64,000 nucleotides of DNA, taken from Planctomycetota bacterium. GTDB taxonomy: Bacteria; Planctomycetota; PLA2; JAEUHO01. A model generated the notes under the pieces. That model was not told the origin of the DNA and searched no databases. It was given only the letters and a program-made list of their open reading frames with translations. Location: contig JACKGW010000003.1 of assembly GCA_020631815.1 (NCBI GenBank), positions 186,001 through 250,000 of the forward strand. Reading direction: 5' to 3'. Position numbers and translations under genes: made by a program. Of the stretch, positions 25,582 to 34,370 are shown in pieces. Positions within the stretch are counted from its first letter, which is position 1. Each line of letters opens with the position of its first letter.

Positions 25582-26997
25582 CTACCAGCCCAGCGGAACG
25601 TCTCCGGCGGGGTCCCCGAGGTGGCCGAGCAGCGTCGCCAGGCGCTCGGCGGGCACGTCGGCCAGCTCGCGGGCGATTGCCTCCGGACCCGGTGGGCGGT
25701 GCGCGCCGATGAACGCGAGCATCTCGGCGGGGCCAGACGTGGCGGGCAGCGCGGCCACGGCCTCGTCGCCATGCACGAGCGCCAGCACGTCCCGTTGGAA
25801 CGCGCGGCGGGCCTGCGGTGTGGCCGTGTCGAACAGGTGGCGCATCCGCTGCCACACGACGGGCAAGGTGCGCCAGCGGGCGCGCGTGACGGCATCGGCC
25901 TCGCGGAACCGCTCGCTCCACCACGGCAGAAGCCGCTCGCGCTCGCCCGGCGAGACCCCGCGCGCCGCGTCGGCCGCCAGCGAGCCCAGGAACGCTGCCA
26001 TCTCGAGGGCCGCGTCGACGTGCAAGGCGCGCAGCAGGTCGCCGTCGTCGTCGACCAGGACCTGCTCGGCGCCGTGCCACGCCTCGACGAAGCCCGCCGC
26101 GCTGGTGTCGCCCTCGAGGCGCCGAGCGAGGTGCCCGAGGTAGAGCGTGCGGCCAAGCTCCACGCGCTGCTGGAGCGTGATCGGCGTGGCGTCCGGCCCC
26201 TCGGGCGCCTCGAACGCCTCGTGCGCGGCACGCACGGTGTCCCGCACCGTTCGCGGACCACGGACCAGCTCCAAGCGCAGCGCGCTCTCGATGCGCTCGC
26301 GCCACGCCGCGGAAAGCGGGCTGCCCAGGCCCAGCTCGACGAGGCGCATCGTGGCGTCCACATCGCGTCGCTTCACGGGCTTCTCGTCCTCGAGCACGAG
26401 CAGCTCTTCGTCGGCCTTCCGGTCAGGCCGGAAGACGGGCGTGTAGAGGCGCGGCGCGAGCGGCACGAGGCTCTCGACGAAGTCCCGCACGAGGGCCACG
26501 TTGTCGGCGGCGTCGGCGCGGGCCACGCCCCAGGCGAAGGCGTACGACGTCTCGGACGGCGTGAGGATGCGCGCGTGGCCGGCCACCTTGTGCCGCTGGG
26601 CGAGGGCTTCGATGCGCCCCTCTGCGCCCGGCACGCCCATCGTGCGGAACGTGCGCACGTCGGGCATGCCGTAGCCGTCGACATCGAGCGTGCGGAACAT
26701 CGTGTCCACGGCCCGGCGCAGCAGCGACTCCTGGTCGTCGTCGGGCGAGCCGTCGCGCGGGAAGGCGATGGCCTGCAGGACGACGAGTCCGTCGGCGGAC
26801 GTGAGCGTGATGCTCCACTGCCCCGCCGTGGGCGTCTCGACGCGGCGCTTCCAGCCCTCGCCGGGCGGCGGCGTGACGGTGGCGGGCGCCCCCTTCAGGG
26901 CGATCGTGGTCGCGGGCTCGTCGGCGCGAGCCGCCGGCCACGCACCCACGAGGAGCACGGCCAGGAGGACGAGGAGACGGGGTGTGCGAGATGCCAT
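25582..26997 (-). CDS. Secreted protein of unknown function
   Basis: 471 residues from the ATG at 26997, with a Sec signal RLLVLLAVLLVGAWPAARA (cleavage near residue 26). An alternative ATG lies four codons upstream. The N-terminal part (about 30-175) is mixed alpha/beta, with WSITLTSADGLVVLQAIAFP and GVPGAEGRIEALAQRHKVAG; the rest is helical and rich in Arg/Glu. I recognise no family. The gene lies between the peptide importer and peptidase E, but nothing shows a shared role. Confidence 0.75.
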   Translation of the reverse strand: MASRTPRLLVLLAVLLVGAWPAARADEPATTIALKGAPATVTPPPGEGWKRRVETPTAGQWSITLTSADGLVVLQAIAFPRDGSPDDDQESLLRRAVDTMFRTLDVDGYGMPDVRTFRTMGVPGAEGRIEALAQRHKVAGHARILTPSETSYAFAWGVARADAADNVALVRDFVESLVPLAPRLYTPVFRPDRKADEELLVLEDEKPVKRRDVDATMRLVELGLGSPLSAAWRERIESALRLELVRGPRTVRDTVRAAHEAFEAPEGPDATPITLQQRVELGRTLYLGHLARRLEGDTSAAGFVEAWHGAEQVLVDDDGDLLRALHVDAALEMAAFLGSLAADAARGVSPGERERLLPWWSERFREADAVTRARWRTLPVVWQRMRHLFDTATPQARRAFQRDVLALVHGDEAVAALPATSGPAEMLAFIGAHRPPGPEAIARELADVPAERLATLLGHLGDPAGDVPLGW

Positions 26998-27029
26998 CGC
27001 CACCAGCATGGCACGCGAGCGGGCGCGGG

Positions 27030-27737
27030 TCAGGCTGCGCCGAGGTAGCGGACGGGCAAGGCCGACTCGCGGACCTCGTCGCCGACGCGCTCCACGCGGA
27101 AGGCGCGCGCGGCCGGCCGCGAGGCCACGACCTCGTCCAGGGCCGTGCCGCGGAACACCAAGGCGGCCCCGTCGTCGGCGGCCACTCCCGCGGGAAAGCC
27201 CTCGCTCACCAGGCGGCGGTACGTCGGGCGGCGCTCCGCCTCGCCGTCGTAGTGGGGACAGGCGCTACCGGGCAGCAGGCCGAGACCGTCGGGGAGCGCG
27301 GCCAGGGGCCCGAAGCTGTCGGTGACGCCGGCCTCGAACCAGCAGATCATCCCGGCGCTGACGCCGCCCAGGACGATGCCGCGCTGCCACGCCTCGGCGA
27401 GGATGCGGTCCACGCCATGCACGCGCCAGATCGCGAGCAGGTTGGCCGTGTTGCCCCCGCCCACGTAGATCACGTCCTGCTGCAACAGCGTCGTGGCCAG
27501 GTCGGGGCCGGAGCGGTCGAAGAGCGACACGTGGGACGCGCGCACGTCCCGCGCCTGCATCGCCCGGTGGAACATCGCGATGCCTCGCGCACTGTCGCCC
27601 ATGGCCGTCCCGAGCCAGGCCACGCGCGGACGGTCGACGCCCGCTTGCGCGAGGAGGTAGTCGTCGAGCAGCGGGTTGTCCGGCTCCATGAGGAAGCCGC
27701 CGCCGCCCAGGGCGACGATCGTGGGGACGCGACTCAC
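27030..27737 (-). CDS. Peptidase E-like protein (peptidase family S51)
   Basis: 235 residues. The nucleophile elbow GGVSAGM places the catalytic Ser at residue 127, and CPHYDGEAERRP places a His at 162, as in the S51 family of Asp-X dipeptidases and cyanophycinase. VIYVGGGNTANLLA (about 89-102) is a further family motif. Probably a cytoplasmic peptidase, fitting next to a peptide importer, though the genes are not clearly one operon. The GTG start overlaps the der stop (GTGA); the upstream open frame is shadow of der. Confidence 0.88.
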   Translation of the reverse strand: MSRVPTIVALGGGGFLMEPDNPLLDDYLLAQAGVDRPRVAWLGTAMGDSARGIAMFHRAMQARDVRASHVSLFDRSGPDLATTLLQQDVIYVGGGNTANLLAIWRVHGVDRILAEAWQRGIVLGGVSAGMICWFEAGVTDSFGPLAALPDGLGLLPGSACPHYDGEAERRPTYRRLVSEGFPAGVAADDGAALVFRGTALDEVVASRPAARAFRVERVGDEVRESALPVRYLGAA

Positions 27738-29107
27738 CGTCCGCCTTCGTTCTTCGACGGCGAGCGGTCGCGCGCCTTCAAGCGCAACCGGATCGGCACC
27801 TCTGAGAACGGCAGGCTCTCGCGGAACCGGTTCTTGAGGAAGCGCAAGTAGTCCGGCTGGAACAGCGACGGATCGTTCACGAACAGCAAGAAGGTCGGCG
27901 GCGCCACCTCGACCTGGCTCGCGAAGTAGATGCGGCCGAGCTTGCCGGACTGCGGGCGCGGCCGGCGGCGCTCGGTGGCCGCCTCCAACGCGCGGTTCAG
28001 CTCGCCCGTGCCGATGCGCGTGTGGGCCTGCTCGCGCAAGCGCCAAGCGAGGTCGAGGATCTTGTCCACGTTGTGGCCGGTGAGCGCACTCGTGTAGATG
28101 ATCGGCGCGAACGCCAAGCCCGGGAGCACCTTGCCGAGGTAGTCCGTGAACGTGGATGCCTTCAAGTCGTCGGGCTTCAAATCCCACTTGTTGGCCACGA
28201 TGATGACGGGGTGGTCGCCCTCCACGGCGTAGCCGGCGATCTTGCGGTCGAGCCGCTCGACGGGCCGGCTGGCGTCCAGCACGAGCACCGTGACGTCCGC
28301 GCGGCGGATGGCCTTCTCGCTGCGGCGCTGGGCGTAGAAGTCGACCGACCCCTGGACCTTGCGCTCCTTGCGGATACCGGCCGTGTCGATGACCACGACG
28401 GCCTTGCCGTCGCGCTCGAAGCGGATGTCGACGCTGTCGCGGGTGGTGCCGGGCACCTCGCTCGTGATCATGCGGTCCATGCGCAGCAACGAGTTCACGA
28501 GGCTGCTCTTGCCCGCGTTGACACGACCTACGAGGGCGACCTTGAGGTCCGGCGGCGGCAGACGCACGGGCAGGTCCTGGCCCTCGGGCAGCAGCGCGCC
28601 CAGGCGCTCCTCCAGCTCGTCCAGGCTCATGCGCTGCTCGGCGCTGATGGGCAGGGGCTCGCCATAGCCCAGCGCCGCGAAGTCGGCGCGGTTCCACTCG
28701 GTGCGATCGGACTCGGCCTTGTTGGCGACGAAGATCACGCGGTCGGACGCGCGGCGCAGCATGCCGGCCACGCGCTCGTCGAGCGGCGTCCTGCCCTCAC
28801 GCGCGTCCACCACGAAGATCAGCGCCGCGGCGTTCGCGACCGCCTCGCGCACCTGGGCCTCGACGTGCTCGTCCAGGCCTTGCCGGTCGACGATTCCGAC
28901 GCCGCCCGTGTCCACCAGCTCGACCGTGCGCTCGGCGAGGGTGCAGAGCACCCCCACCCGGTCGCGCGTCACGCCCGGGGTCGGTTCCACGATGGCCACA
29001 CGGGTGCGGCAGAGGGCGTTGAGCAGGGTGGACTTGCCCACGTTGGGGCGGCCCACGATCGCCACCTGCGGCACGGCCGGGGCCGCAGCGTCTTCGTCAG
29101 CGGCCAT
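27734..29107 (-). CDS. der: Ribosome biogenesis GTPase Der
   Basis: 457-residue double GTPase needed for 50S assembly. First G domain: GRPNVGKS (19-26), TPGVTRDR, DTGG, then NKAE. Second G domain: GRVNAGKS, VPGTTRDS, DTAG, NKWD. A KH-like domain follows, with YFASQVEVAPPTFLLFVNDP near the end. The start MAADEDAA at 29107 is the last ATG before G1. Odd point: the first G4 motif reads NKAE rather than NKxD, which could weaken guanine recognition in domain 1. Confidence 0.95.
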   Translation of the reverse strand: MAADEDAAAPAVPQVAIVGRPNVGKSTLLNALCRTRVAIVEPTPGVTRDRVGVLCTLAERTVELVDTGGVGIVDRQGLDEHVEAQVREAVANAAALIFVVDAREGRTPLDERVAGMLRRASDRVIFVANKAESDRTEWNRADFAALGYGEPLPISAEQRMSLDELEERLGALLPEGQDLPVRLPPPDLKVALVGRVNAGKSSLVNSLLRMDRMITSEVPGTTRDSVDIRFERDGKAVVVIDTAGIRKERKVQGSVDFYAQRRSEKAIRRADVTVLVLDASRPVERLDRKIAGYAVEGDHPVIIVANKWDLKPDDLKASTFTDYLGKVLPGLAFAPIIYTSALTGHNVDKILDLAWRLREQAHTRIGTGELNRALEAATERRRPRPQSGKLGRIYFASQVEVAPPTFLLFVNDPSLFQPDYLRFLKNRFRESLPFSEVPIRLRLKARDRSPSKNEGGR

Positions 29108-29326
29108 GCCCGGCAAGGTAGCCGGGCCGGGCCGACACCCCGCTTCGGGACGAGGCGTTGCGCCGTGGTGCCTGGCTCGCGGTGGCGGAGCGCAGCGACG
29201 CCGGCCGTGTGCCAGGCTCCGCGGGGGGACGTCCCCATCGTGCGTGGCCCGGGCCTGCGAAAACGAGGGAGCCTGACAGCGCCCGCGCGAGGCTGACACC
29301 CATCCCCGGGAGCCGCTACCGGCGGC

Positions 29327-30622
29327 TCAGTCGCCGAGGTTGAACTGGGACTTGAGACGGCGAATGGTGTTCTCGGAGAGCTGGGTGCGGTCGATCAGCC
29401 AGCGCACCGCCTCGGGCGTCGGTGCGGCCTCGCCGCGCATCTGGTAGGTCAGCTGGGCCACGGCCTCGGCGGCCTGTACGCTCTGCAGGGCCGCCCGCTC
29501 CAAGAAGGGCTGCCCGGCCTTCCACGTGGGACGTCCGGTGCGCTGCAGGTACTGGTTCAGGAACCACGCCTGGGGTTCCGCGCTCCCGCCGTAGGCCGCG
29601 ACCAACGCGTCGTCCAAGCGCTCGATCTGGCGACCGTCGAGCGCGGGCAGCCGCTGCATGACCTGGAAGAGGGTGTAGTCCTGCTGCAGCGCGAGGGGCT
29701 GGAGCACCAACAGCGGGTCGACCTGGGCCCAGGCCTCCTGCGGGATCAGCGGCATGAGAGCCATCAGCTCCTCGCGGCCCAGGTCGCCTTGCTTCAGCTT
29801 GGCGACGGCCTCCTCGACGGACATCGGTGGCGACCACGCGATGAGAAGCCGCTGGATGTCCCGCCGCCGCTTGCGAACGGCGTCGGGCTGCTGGTCCTCG
29901 GGCGTGTCGATGATCTTCTTGGCGTACGCGCGGAAGCGTTCCATCTGCGCATCGGACGCAACGGCCGGCAGCATGTACCCCATGCCCTTGGTGATGGCCT
30001 CGAAGGGATCGTCGTCGAGCTCGGCAAAGAACCCAGGATCGTCTGCCGCCTGCTGGAAGTAGGTCTCGGTCAGCGCGACAGCGTCCGTGTCGTGCTCCAC
30101 GGCGTACTTGATCAGCGGGTAGAGATGCTTGGCAACGCGGGGGCCATCGTCGTGGAACAGGCGCTCGATGTGGGGCTTGAGCTCTTCTTGCCTCTCCTTC
30201 GTCCCGAGCTTGCCCATGAACTCGAGGATCTCGAGCTGTCCCTCATGGCCCTTGGCGAGCTTGGTGTGGAACCAGCGCAGCACCTGGTGGATCAGCTCCT
30301 CGGGCGTCTTGGCACCCGCGAAGTCGATCGTGTCCAGCGGCGTGAGCTCGAGCTCGCCGCGAGCGCCGAGCACGAGGAGGTTGCTCACGCCCGCGCTGGA
30401 GGCCGCTGCGCCGGCACCGGCCCCCGGGATGCCCTCCAAGGACGGCCCCCGCGACGCCAGCTGCTGACTCAGCCGACGGTTCTCGGCCAGCAGCTCCTGC
30501 ACGCGGACCTCGGCGGGCGTCTGGATCTCCGCGCCGCCAGGACGCGCACTCTCGCGACCCAGCCACCACCCCCCGGCGCCGGCCACGATGGCCAAAACGC
30601 CGGCAACGATCGTTCCCTGCAT
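29327..30622 (-). CDS. Membrane-anchored helical protein of unknown function
   Basis: 431 residues. One N-terminal helix (GTIVAGVLAIVAGAGGWWLG) is followed by a short coiled coil (EVRVQELLAENRRLSQQLA, about 37-57), a Gly/Ala/Pro linker, and a long helical domain. That domain has no catalytic motif that I recognise. A purine-rich GGGAAGAGAGAGAG stretch precedes the ATG at 30622. A 219-bp gap toward der holds imperfect GTGCC(T/A)GGCTC repeats but no gene. Confidence 0.75.
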   Translation of the reverse strand: MQGTIVAGVLAIVAGAGGWWLGRESARPGGAEIQTPAEVRVQELLAENRRLSQQLASRGPSLEGIPGAGAGAAASSAGVSNLLVLGARGELELTPLDTIDFAGAKTPEELIHQVLRWFHTKLAKGHEGQLEILEFMGKLGTKERQEELKPHIERLFHDDGPRVAKHLYPLIKYAVEHDTDAVALTETYFQQAADDPGFFAELDDDPFEAITKGMGYMLPAVASDAQMERFRAYAKKIIDTPEDQQPDAVRKRRRDIQRLLIAWSPPMSVEEAVAKLKQGDLGREELMALMPLIPQEAWAQVDPLLVLQPLALQQDYTLFQVMQRLPALDGRQIERLDDALVAAYGGSAEPQAWFLNQYLQRTGRPTWKAGQPFLERAALQSVQAAEAVAQLTYQMRGEAAPTPEAVRWLIDRTQLSENTIRRLKSQFNLGD

Positions 30623-30663
30623 GTCGCTCTCTCTCTCTTCCCGCGGCGACGGACTCGTACAGC

Positions 30664-31425
30664 CTACGGGGAGGAGGGGCCCTCTGCCCGGGCTCCGGGG
30701 CGGCGGGCGGTGACCAGGATGGCCGTGCGCCAGGAGAGCTTGTGCATGCGTACGTCCACCCAGCCCCGCGCCTCCAGGGCCTTGGGGTAGGTGCGATGCC
30801 ACTTGGACTGCTCGATGAGCTGCTCCAGGTTCTCGTCGAAGCAGACCTTCCAGGCGGGCCAGATCTTGGGTCCGAGCCAGCCGATCAGCCGCATCCAGCG
30901 CCGCCAGAGAAAGCGCGCGCCGCCACGCGGGAAGGCGAAGTCGTGGAAGGCGAGGACGGTGCCCGGCTCGACGTGGGGTGCGAGGCGGTCGAGCAACACG
31001 TCCGGGTCGACGTACTTCGGGATGTAGCTGGAGACGACCACGTCGAAGGTGCCCTCCAGCTGCATCTCTTCGGCGTTGGCATGCACGAACGTCACGTCGG
31101 CATCGGTGGCCGCCATGCGCTGGCGCGCGACCTCGATGTAGTCGGCGGTGAAGTCGACGCCCACGAGCTGGGCGTTCGGCGCGCGGCGGTGCAGCCCCCC
31201 GAGCACGATGCCCGTCCCGCAGGCGAGATCGAGAATACGGTGCGCGTCGGTGGGCACCTGGGCCCACAGGCGCTTCTTCCAGCGCTTGTCGAGCCCCAAG
31301 GTGGTCCAGGCCACGACACGGTCGTACGTCGCGCCGGTGCCCTTGAAGAACTTCTCCGACACCTCTTCGCGCAACGCACGCGTGCGCATGGAGACGTCGA
31401 CGGCCTCGCGATCGTGCTCGCTCAT
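30664..31425 (-). CDS. UbiE/COQ5-like SAM-dependent methyltransferase
   Basis: 253 residues. Motif I is ILDLACGTGIVLGGLHRRAPN (about 63-83), followed by VGVDFTADYIEVARQRM and the FDVVVSSYIPKYVDPDVLLDRL motif of ubiquinone/menaquinone-type methyltransferases. Residues 150-230 are rich in Trp and basic residues (FLWRRWMRLIGWLGPKIWPAW), suggesting membrane association. Substrate not certain; a quinone or lipid is plausible. The ATG overlaps the queE stop by 4 nt. Confidence 0.82.
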   Translation of the reverse strand: MSEHDREAVDVSMRTRALREEVSEKFFKGTGATYDRVVAWTTLGLDKRWKKRLWAQVPTDAHRILDLACGTGIVLGGLHRRAPNAQLVGVDFTADYIEVARQRMAATDADVTFVHANAEEMQLEGTFDVVVSSYIPKYVDPDVLLDRLAPHVEPGTVLAFHDFAFPRGGARFLWRRWMRLIGWLGPKIWPAWKVCFDENLEQLIEQSKWHRTYPKALEARGWVDVRMHKLSWRTAILVTARRPGARAEGPSSP

Positions 31426-32198
31426 CGCACCCCCAGCAGGGGATGGACCTGGGGGATCACCCGTACGTCGCGGTGGTGATGGGCCGCTGCGCGCTGCAAG
31501 CGCAGGAGGTGCGACGCACTCGGTCGTGCGATGCCGTCCCCGCGCGGCGTCACCGGCTGCAGGACAAACGGCACCGACGGCAGGTGCCGGCACGCATGGC
31601 GCGCCGCGGCCGCGACTTCGTCGGCTGGCGTGGTCGCGACGACGATGGCCTTCACGCAGACACCCTTGCCCGCGGCCTCCAGCAGGTCGTACGTCTCGGC
31701 GTGTGCGTCCCAGGGCGTGGGCTCGCCCGTCGCGCTCTCGAGCTTCAAGTCCGGCGTGACGCGATCGACGGCGTCGAGCACGTGGCGGAGGGCACCGGGG
31801 CGGTGGCCGCCGGTCTCGATGTGCACGGCGAGGCCTGCCGCCTGCAGCCCCTCCGCGAGCGCGCGTACGGCCGCCGGGTGCAGCAACGGCTCGCCGCCGG
31901 TGATCGAGACCGCCGCGTGCAGTCCGCGCGGGTCGTCCAGCGCGAGCACGGCGCCCAGCAGGGCGTCCACGCCCAGCGGGTTCTTGAGCTGCTCCTCACG
32001 CGGACCGCCCGGGCTGGTCTCCACGCGCGCCACACGCGGAGCGGGGAAGCTCTCCGGCGTGTCGCAGAAGGCGCAGCGCAGGTCGCAACCGGCGAGCCGC
32101 ACGAACACCTGGCGCTCCCCCACACGCGGGCCCTCGCCCTGCACGCTGGAGAACACCTCGATCACGGGCACCTTCAGGCCGACACCGGTGGTGGTCAT
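31422..32198 (-). CDS. queE: 7-carboxy-7-deazaguanine synthase
   Basis: Radical SAM enzyme of queuosine precursor synthesis, converting 6-carboxytetrahydropterin to 7-carboxy-7-deazaguanine. 258 residues with Cys38-x3-Cys42-x2-Cys45 (GCDLRCAFCDTPES) for the 4Fe-4S cluster, the GEGPRVGERQVFVRLAGC lead-in, and SITGGEPLLHP. ATG and stop are both coupled by 4-nt overlaps to its neighbours. No other queuosine genes (queC, queD, queF) are in the window. Confidence 0.92.
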   Translation of the reverse strand: MTTTGVGLKVPVIEVFSSVQGEGPRVGERQVFVRLAGCDLRCAFCDTPESFPAPRVARVETSPGGPREEQLKNPLGVDALLGAVLALDDPRGLHAAVSITGGEPLLHPAAVRALAEGLQAAGLAVHIETGGHRPGALRHVLDAVDRVTPDLKLESATGEPTPWDAHAETYDLLEAAGKGVCVKAIVVATTPADEVAAAARHACRHLPSVPFVLQPVTPRGDGIARPSASHLLRLQRAAAHHHRDVRVIPQVHPLLGVR

Positions 32199-33301
32199 GC
32201 GTCCTCCGCGAGCCGCGCGACTTCTTCGAAGCCGGCGTCTTCGGGGCGTGTCGCTTCGCGCACGCGCGGCGCGGCGCGCAACACGTGGACGGGCACGTGG
32301 TCGCGCTCCCGCCGCGTGAGCAGGTACACGGCGGAGCGTGCGCAGACGACGCGGGAGACGAAGTCGGCCAGCACGTAGAGCACGTAGCCCGCCAGGACGG
32401 CCAGCGCCACGGCCGCCGCGAGGTGATCGCCGAACCCGAGGCCGAGCCGATCGGCGTCCGGCGGTGTGCCACCCGCGGCAAGCACGGCGCGCGCCCGGGC
32501 CCAAGCCTCGGGTGCGCCCGCGGACAGCGCCGCGTGCCCGAACAGCAGGGCGAGCAGACCACGCAGCGCACGCACGGCGCTGCCGAGCAGGACGCCGACA
32601 AAGAACCACGCCCTACGCACGAGGAGCATGGGCAACCCATCGAGCGTGTACCCGTAGGCGCGCGTGACGGCGTCGAACGCATCGGCGCCTTCGGCCGCCA
32701 CGAGGGGCCCCGTGAGGAAGCCTCCGAAGGCGCCGCCGAGAGCCACGAGTGCGGCGAGGATCGCCAGCGCACCGCCGACGGCAACGGCCACCGCGAGGCC
32801 GATGCCGCCCAGCGCACCCGGCAGCCTCCCCGCCAGCGCGAGCGCGCCGATGGCCAGGATCGGCACGATGACGCCAGCCACGTACGCCATGCGTGCGCCG
32901 TAGAACGCGCGCAGGTGCCTGCGTGCGAAGCGGCGTGCGTCGGCGCCGCTCTCGCGCGGCGCGCCGGCCAGGTCCACGATCGCCAGCCGGTGCAGCTCGC
33001 CGCCGAAGCGCGCGGCCACCAGCAGCAGCACGACCGCGTGCGCGAGGAGCTGGAGGCCGAGCGCGAGATCGCGGTCCTCGAGCCAGGCTCCGCGCAGAGG
33101 TCCGAGCACCAGCTCGACGGGGCGCGTCCACGGCACGTCGGCGAGCGCTTCGCCGCCGACGAGGCGCGCCACGACGGCCACGCCGACGGCGGCGGCCATG
33201 CCGATCACGAGCCCGAGGGCGGCGACGACGCGCTTGCGCACGTCATGGCCTTCACGCCGGGCGGCGTGCCAGAGGTCAGCGGAGGTGGGCGGCGTGGTCA
33301 T
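32195..33301 (-). CDS. Multi-pass membrane protein of unknown function
   Basis: 368 residues with about six to seven hydrophobic segments, for example VAALGLVIGMAAAVGVAVVARLV, LLAHAVVLLLVAA, IVPILAIGALALAG and VALAVLAGYVLYVLADFV. The architecture loosely resembles bacterial membrane proteins that scaffold envelope complexes, but no motif decides this. The ATG at 33301 overlaps yacG by 26 nt, unusually long; a start further downstream is possible. It is coupled to queE by ATGA. Confidence 0.7.
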   Translation of the reverse strand: MTTPPTSADLWHAARREGHDVRKRVVAALGLVIGMAAAVGVAVVARLVGGEALADVPWTRPVELVLGPLRGAWLEDRDLALGLQLLAHAVVLLLVAARFGGELHRLAIVDLAGAPRESGADARRFARRHLRAFYGARMAYVAGVIVPILAIGALALAGRLPGALGGIGLAVAVAVGGALAILAALVALGGAFGGFLTGPLVAAEGADAFDAVTRAYGYTLDGLPMLLVRRAWFFVGVLLGSAVRALRGLLALLFGHAALSAGAPEAWARARAVLAAGGTPPDADRLGLGFGDHLAAAVALAVLAGYVLYVLADFVSRVVCARSAVYLLTRRERDHVPVHVLRAAPRVREATRPEDAGFEEVARLAEDA

Positions 33302-33503
33302 CGGCTGGGGGCGGACCGGGCGGGGGGAGGTCGTCCTCGTCCTCCGCCGGCACACGGTAGGTTCCATCCAGCCAACGTCCCAAGTCCACCCACTTGCAGC
33401 GGGTGCTGCAGAAGGGTCGTGCGGGGTTGCCCCGGCCGAGCGAGGCGCGGCCGCCGCAGGTCGGGCAGGGGGCGCTCGGGTCGGGGCGCGGAGCCTCGCT
33501 CAC
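33276..33503 (-). CDS. yacG: YacG-type DNA gyrase inhibitor, zinc-binding
   Basis: 75 residues. CPTCGG, then FCSTRCKWVDLGRWLDGTYRVP, gives the four-cysteine zinc finger and the WxDLGxWxxGxYxVP signature of YacG. In Escherichia coli this protein binds GyrB and blocks DNA binding by gyrase. The C-terminal tail is acidic and Pro-rich. The GTG start overlaps the preceding zinc-ribbon gene's stop (GTGA). Confidence 0.9.
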   Translation of the reverse strand: MSEAPRPDPSAPCPTCGGRASLGRGNPARPFCSTRCKWVDLGRWLDGTYRVPAEDEDDLPPPGPPPADDHAAHLR

Positions 33504-33820
33504 GCTTTGGCGTCGCCCTTGCCGCCCTTGGAGGACGTGTCGGAGGCGGTCTTGGCCCCCTCCGAGCTGGACGACGGGGTGTCCTTGGAGGTCTCGGAGG
33601 ACGACGTCGAGGTGTCCTTCGGCGGGCTGCTGCCCGCGCGCTTGTAGTCGGTCTCGTAGAAGCCGGAGCCCTTGAAGATCACCCCGGCGCCCGAGCCGAC
33701 CAGCCGGATGAGCTTGCGCTTCTTGCACGCCGGGCACGTGACCAAGCGCTTGCTGCTCATGCTCTGGAAGTGCTCGAAGCGGTGGCCGCACGCCTCGCAT
33801 TCGTAGTCATACGTCGGCAT
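33500..33820 (-). CDS. FmdB-like zinc ribbon protein
   Basis: 106 residues beginning MPTYDYECEACGHRFEHFQSM, a classic FmdB/CxxC regulatory-protein N-terminus. The second CPAC completes the zinc ribbon by residue 32. From about residue 63 a low-complexity Ser/Thr/Lys tail (KDTSTSSSETSKDTPSSSSE) runs to the end, as in many GC-rich bacteria. Function of the family is unclear. The start at 33820 overlaps grpE by 14 nt. Confidence 0.9.
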   Translation of the reverse strand: MPTYDYECEACGHRFEHFQSMSSKRLVTCPACKKRKLIRLVGSGAGVIFKGSGFYETDYKRAGSSPPKDTSTSSSETSKDTPSSSSEGAKTASDTSSKGGKGDAKA

Positions 33821-34370
33821 CGGGGGCCTCCTCCACCGGGCGCTCGGGGGCGGGACCGCCACGCGCGACGACGACCTGGGCCGGTCGCACGACGCGACCG
33901 TGCAGGCGGTAGCCGTGGCGCAGCACCTGGGCCACGGTCTGGGCCGGCCGGCTCGGGTCGTCCACCATCAGCATGGCCTCATGGCAGCTCGGGTCGAACG
34001 ACAGGCCCTCGGCCTCGATGCGCTCCACGCCGTGGCGCGCGAGCGCGTCGGCCAGCTGACGCTCGACGAGGTCGAGGCCTTCGCGGACCACGGCCGTGTC
34101 CGCGCCCTCCCCCAGACTGCTGCGCGCACCCTGCAAGGCGTCGAGCACGGGCAGCAGGTCCACCACCACGCGCTCTGCGGCGTAGCGTCCCTGCTCGTCG
34201 GCCTGACGACGGATACGCCGCGTCTCGTTGACGAACTCCGCCTCGGTGCGGCGCAGCCGGTCCTCGAGATCGCGCACGCGCTCCTCATGGGACGGTGCGG
34301 CGGGCGCCGGCTCGTCGGCGGTCGGCGGCTCCTCGATGGGCTCGCGATCCTGGGGTCGTGCTTCGCTCAT
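33807..34370 (-). CDS. grpE: Nucleotide exchange factor GrpE
   Basis: 187 residues. The long N-terminal coiled coil (HEERVRDLEDRLRRTEAEFVNETRRIRRQADEQ, about 30-63) and four-helix region are followed by the C-terminal beta wing (VAQVLRHGYRLHGRVVRPAQVVVA). It releases ADP from DnaK. dnaK itself is not in the window. ATGA overlap with dnaJ. Confidence 0.95.
   Translation of the reverse strand: MSEARPQDREPIEEPPTADEPAPAAPSHEERVRDLEDRLRRTEAEFVNETRRIRRQADEQGRYAAERVVVDLLPVLDALQGARSSLGEGADTAVVREGLDLVERQLADALARHGVERIEAEGLSFDPSCHEAMLMVDDPSRPAQTVAQVLRHGYRLHGRVVRPAQVVVARGGPAPERPVEEAPDADV

Noticed and set aside
25539..26363. Upstream extension of the peptide-binding protein frame
   Set aside because: Lies inside the next gene, Arg-rich; the lipoprotein signal and SD at 25538 mark the real start. 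Also checked as source of a missing half and found unrelated.
29108..29326. Possible small gene between der and the membrane-anchored helical protein
   Set aside because: Short open frames lack SD, family resemblance and codon bias; only imperfect short repeats are seen.
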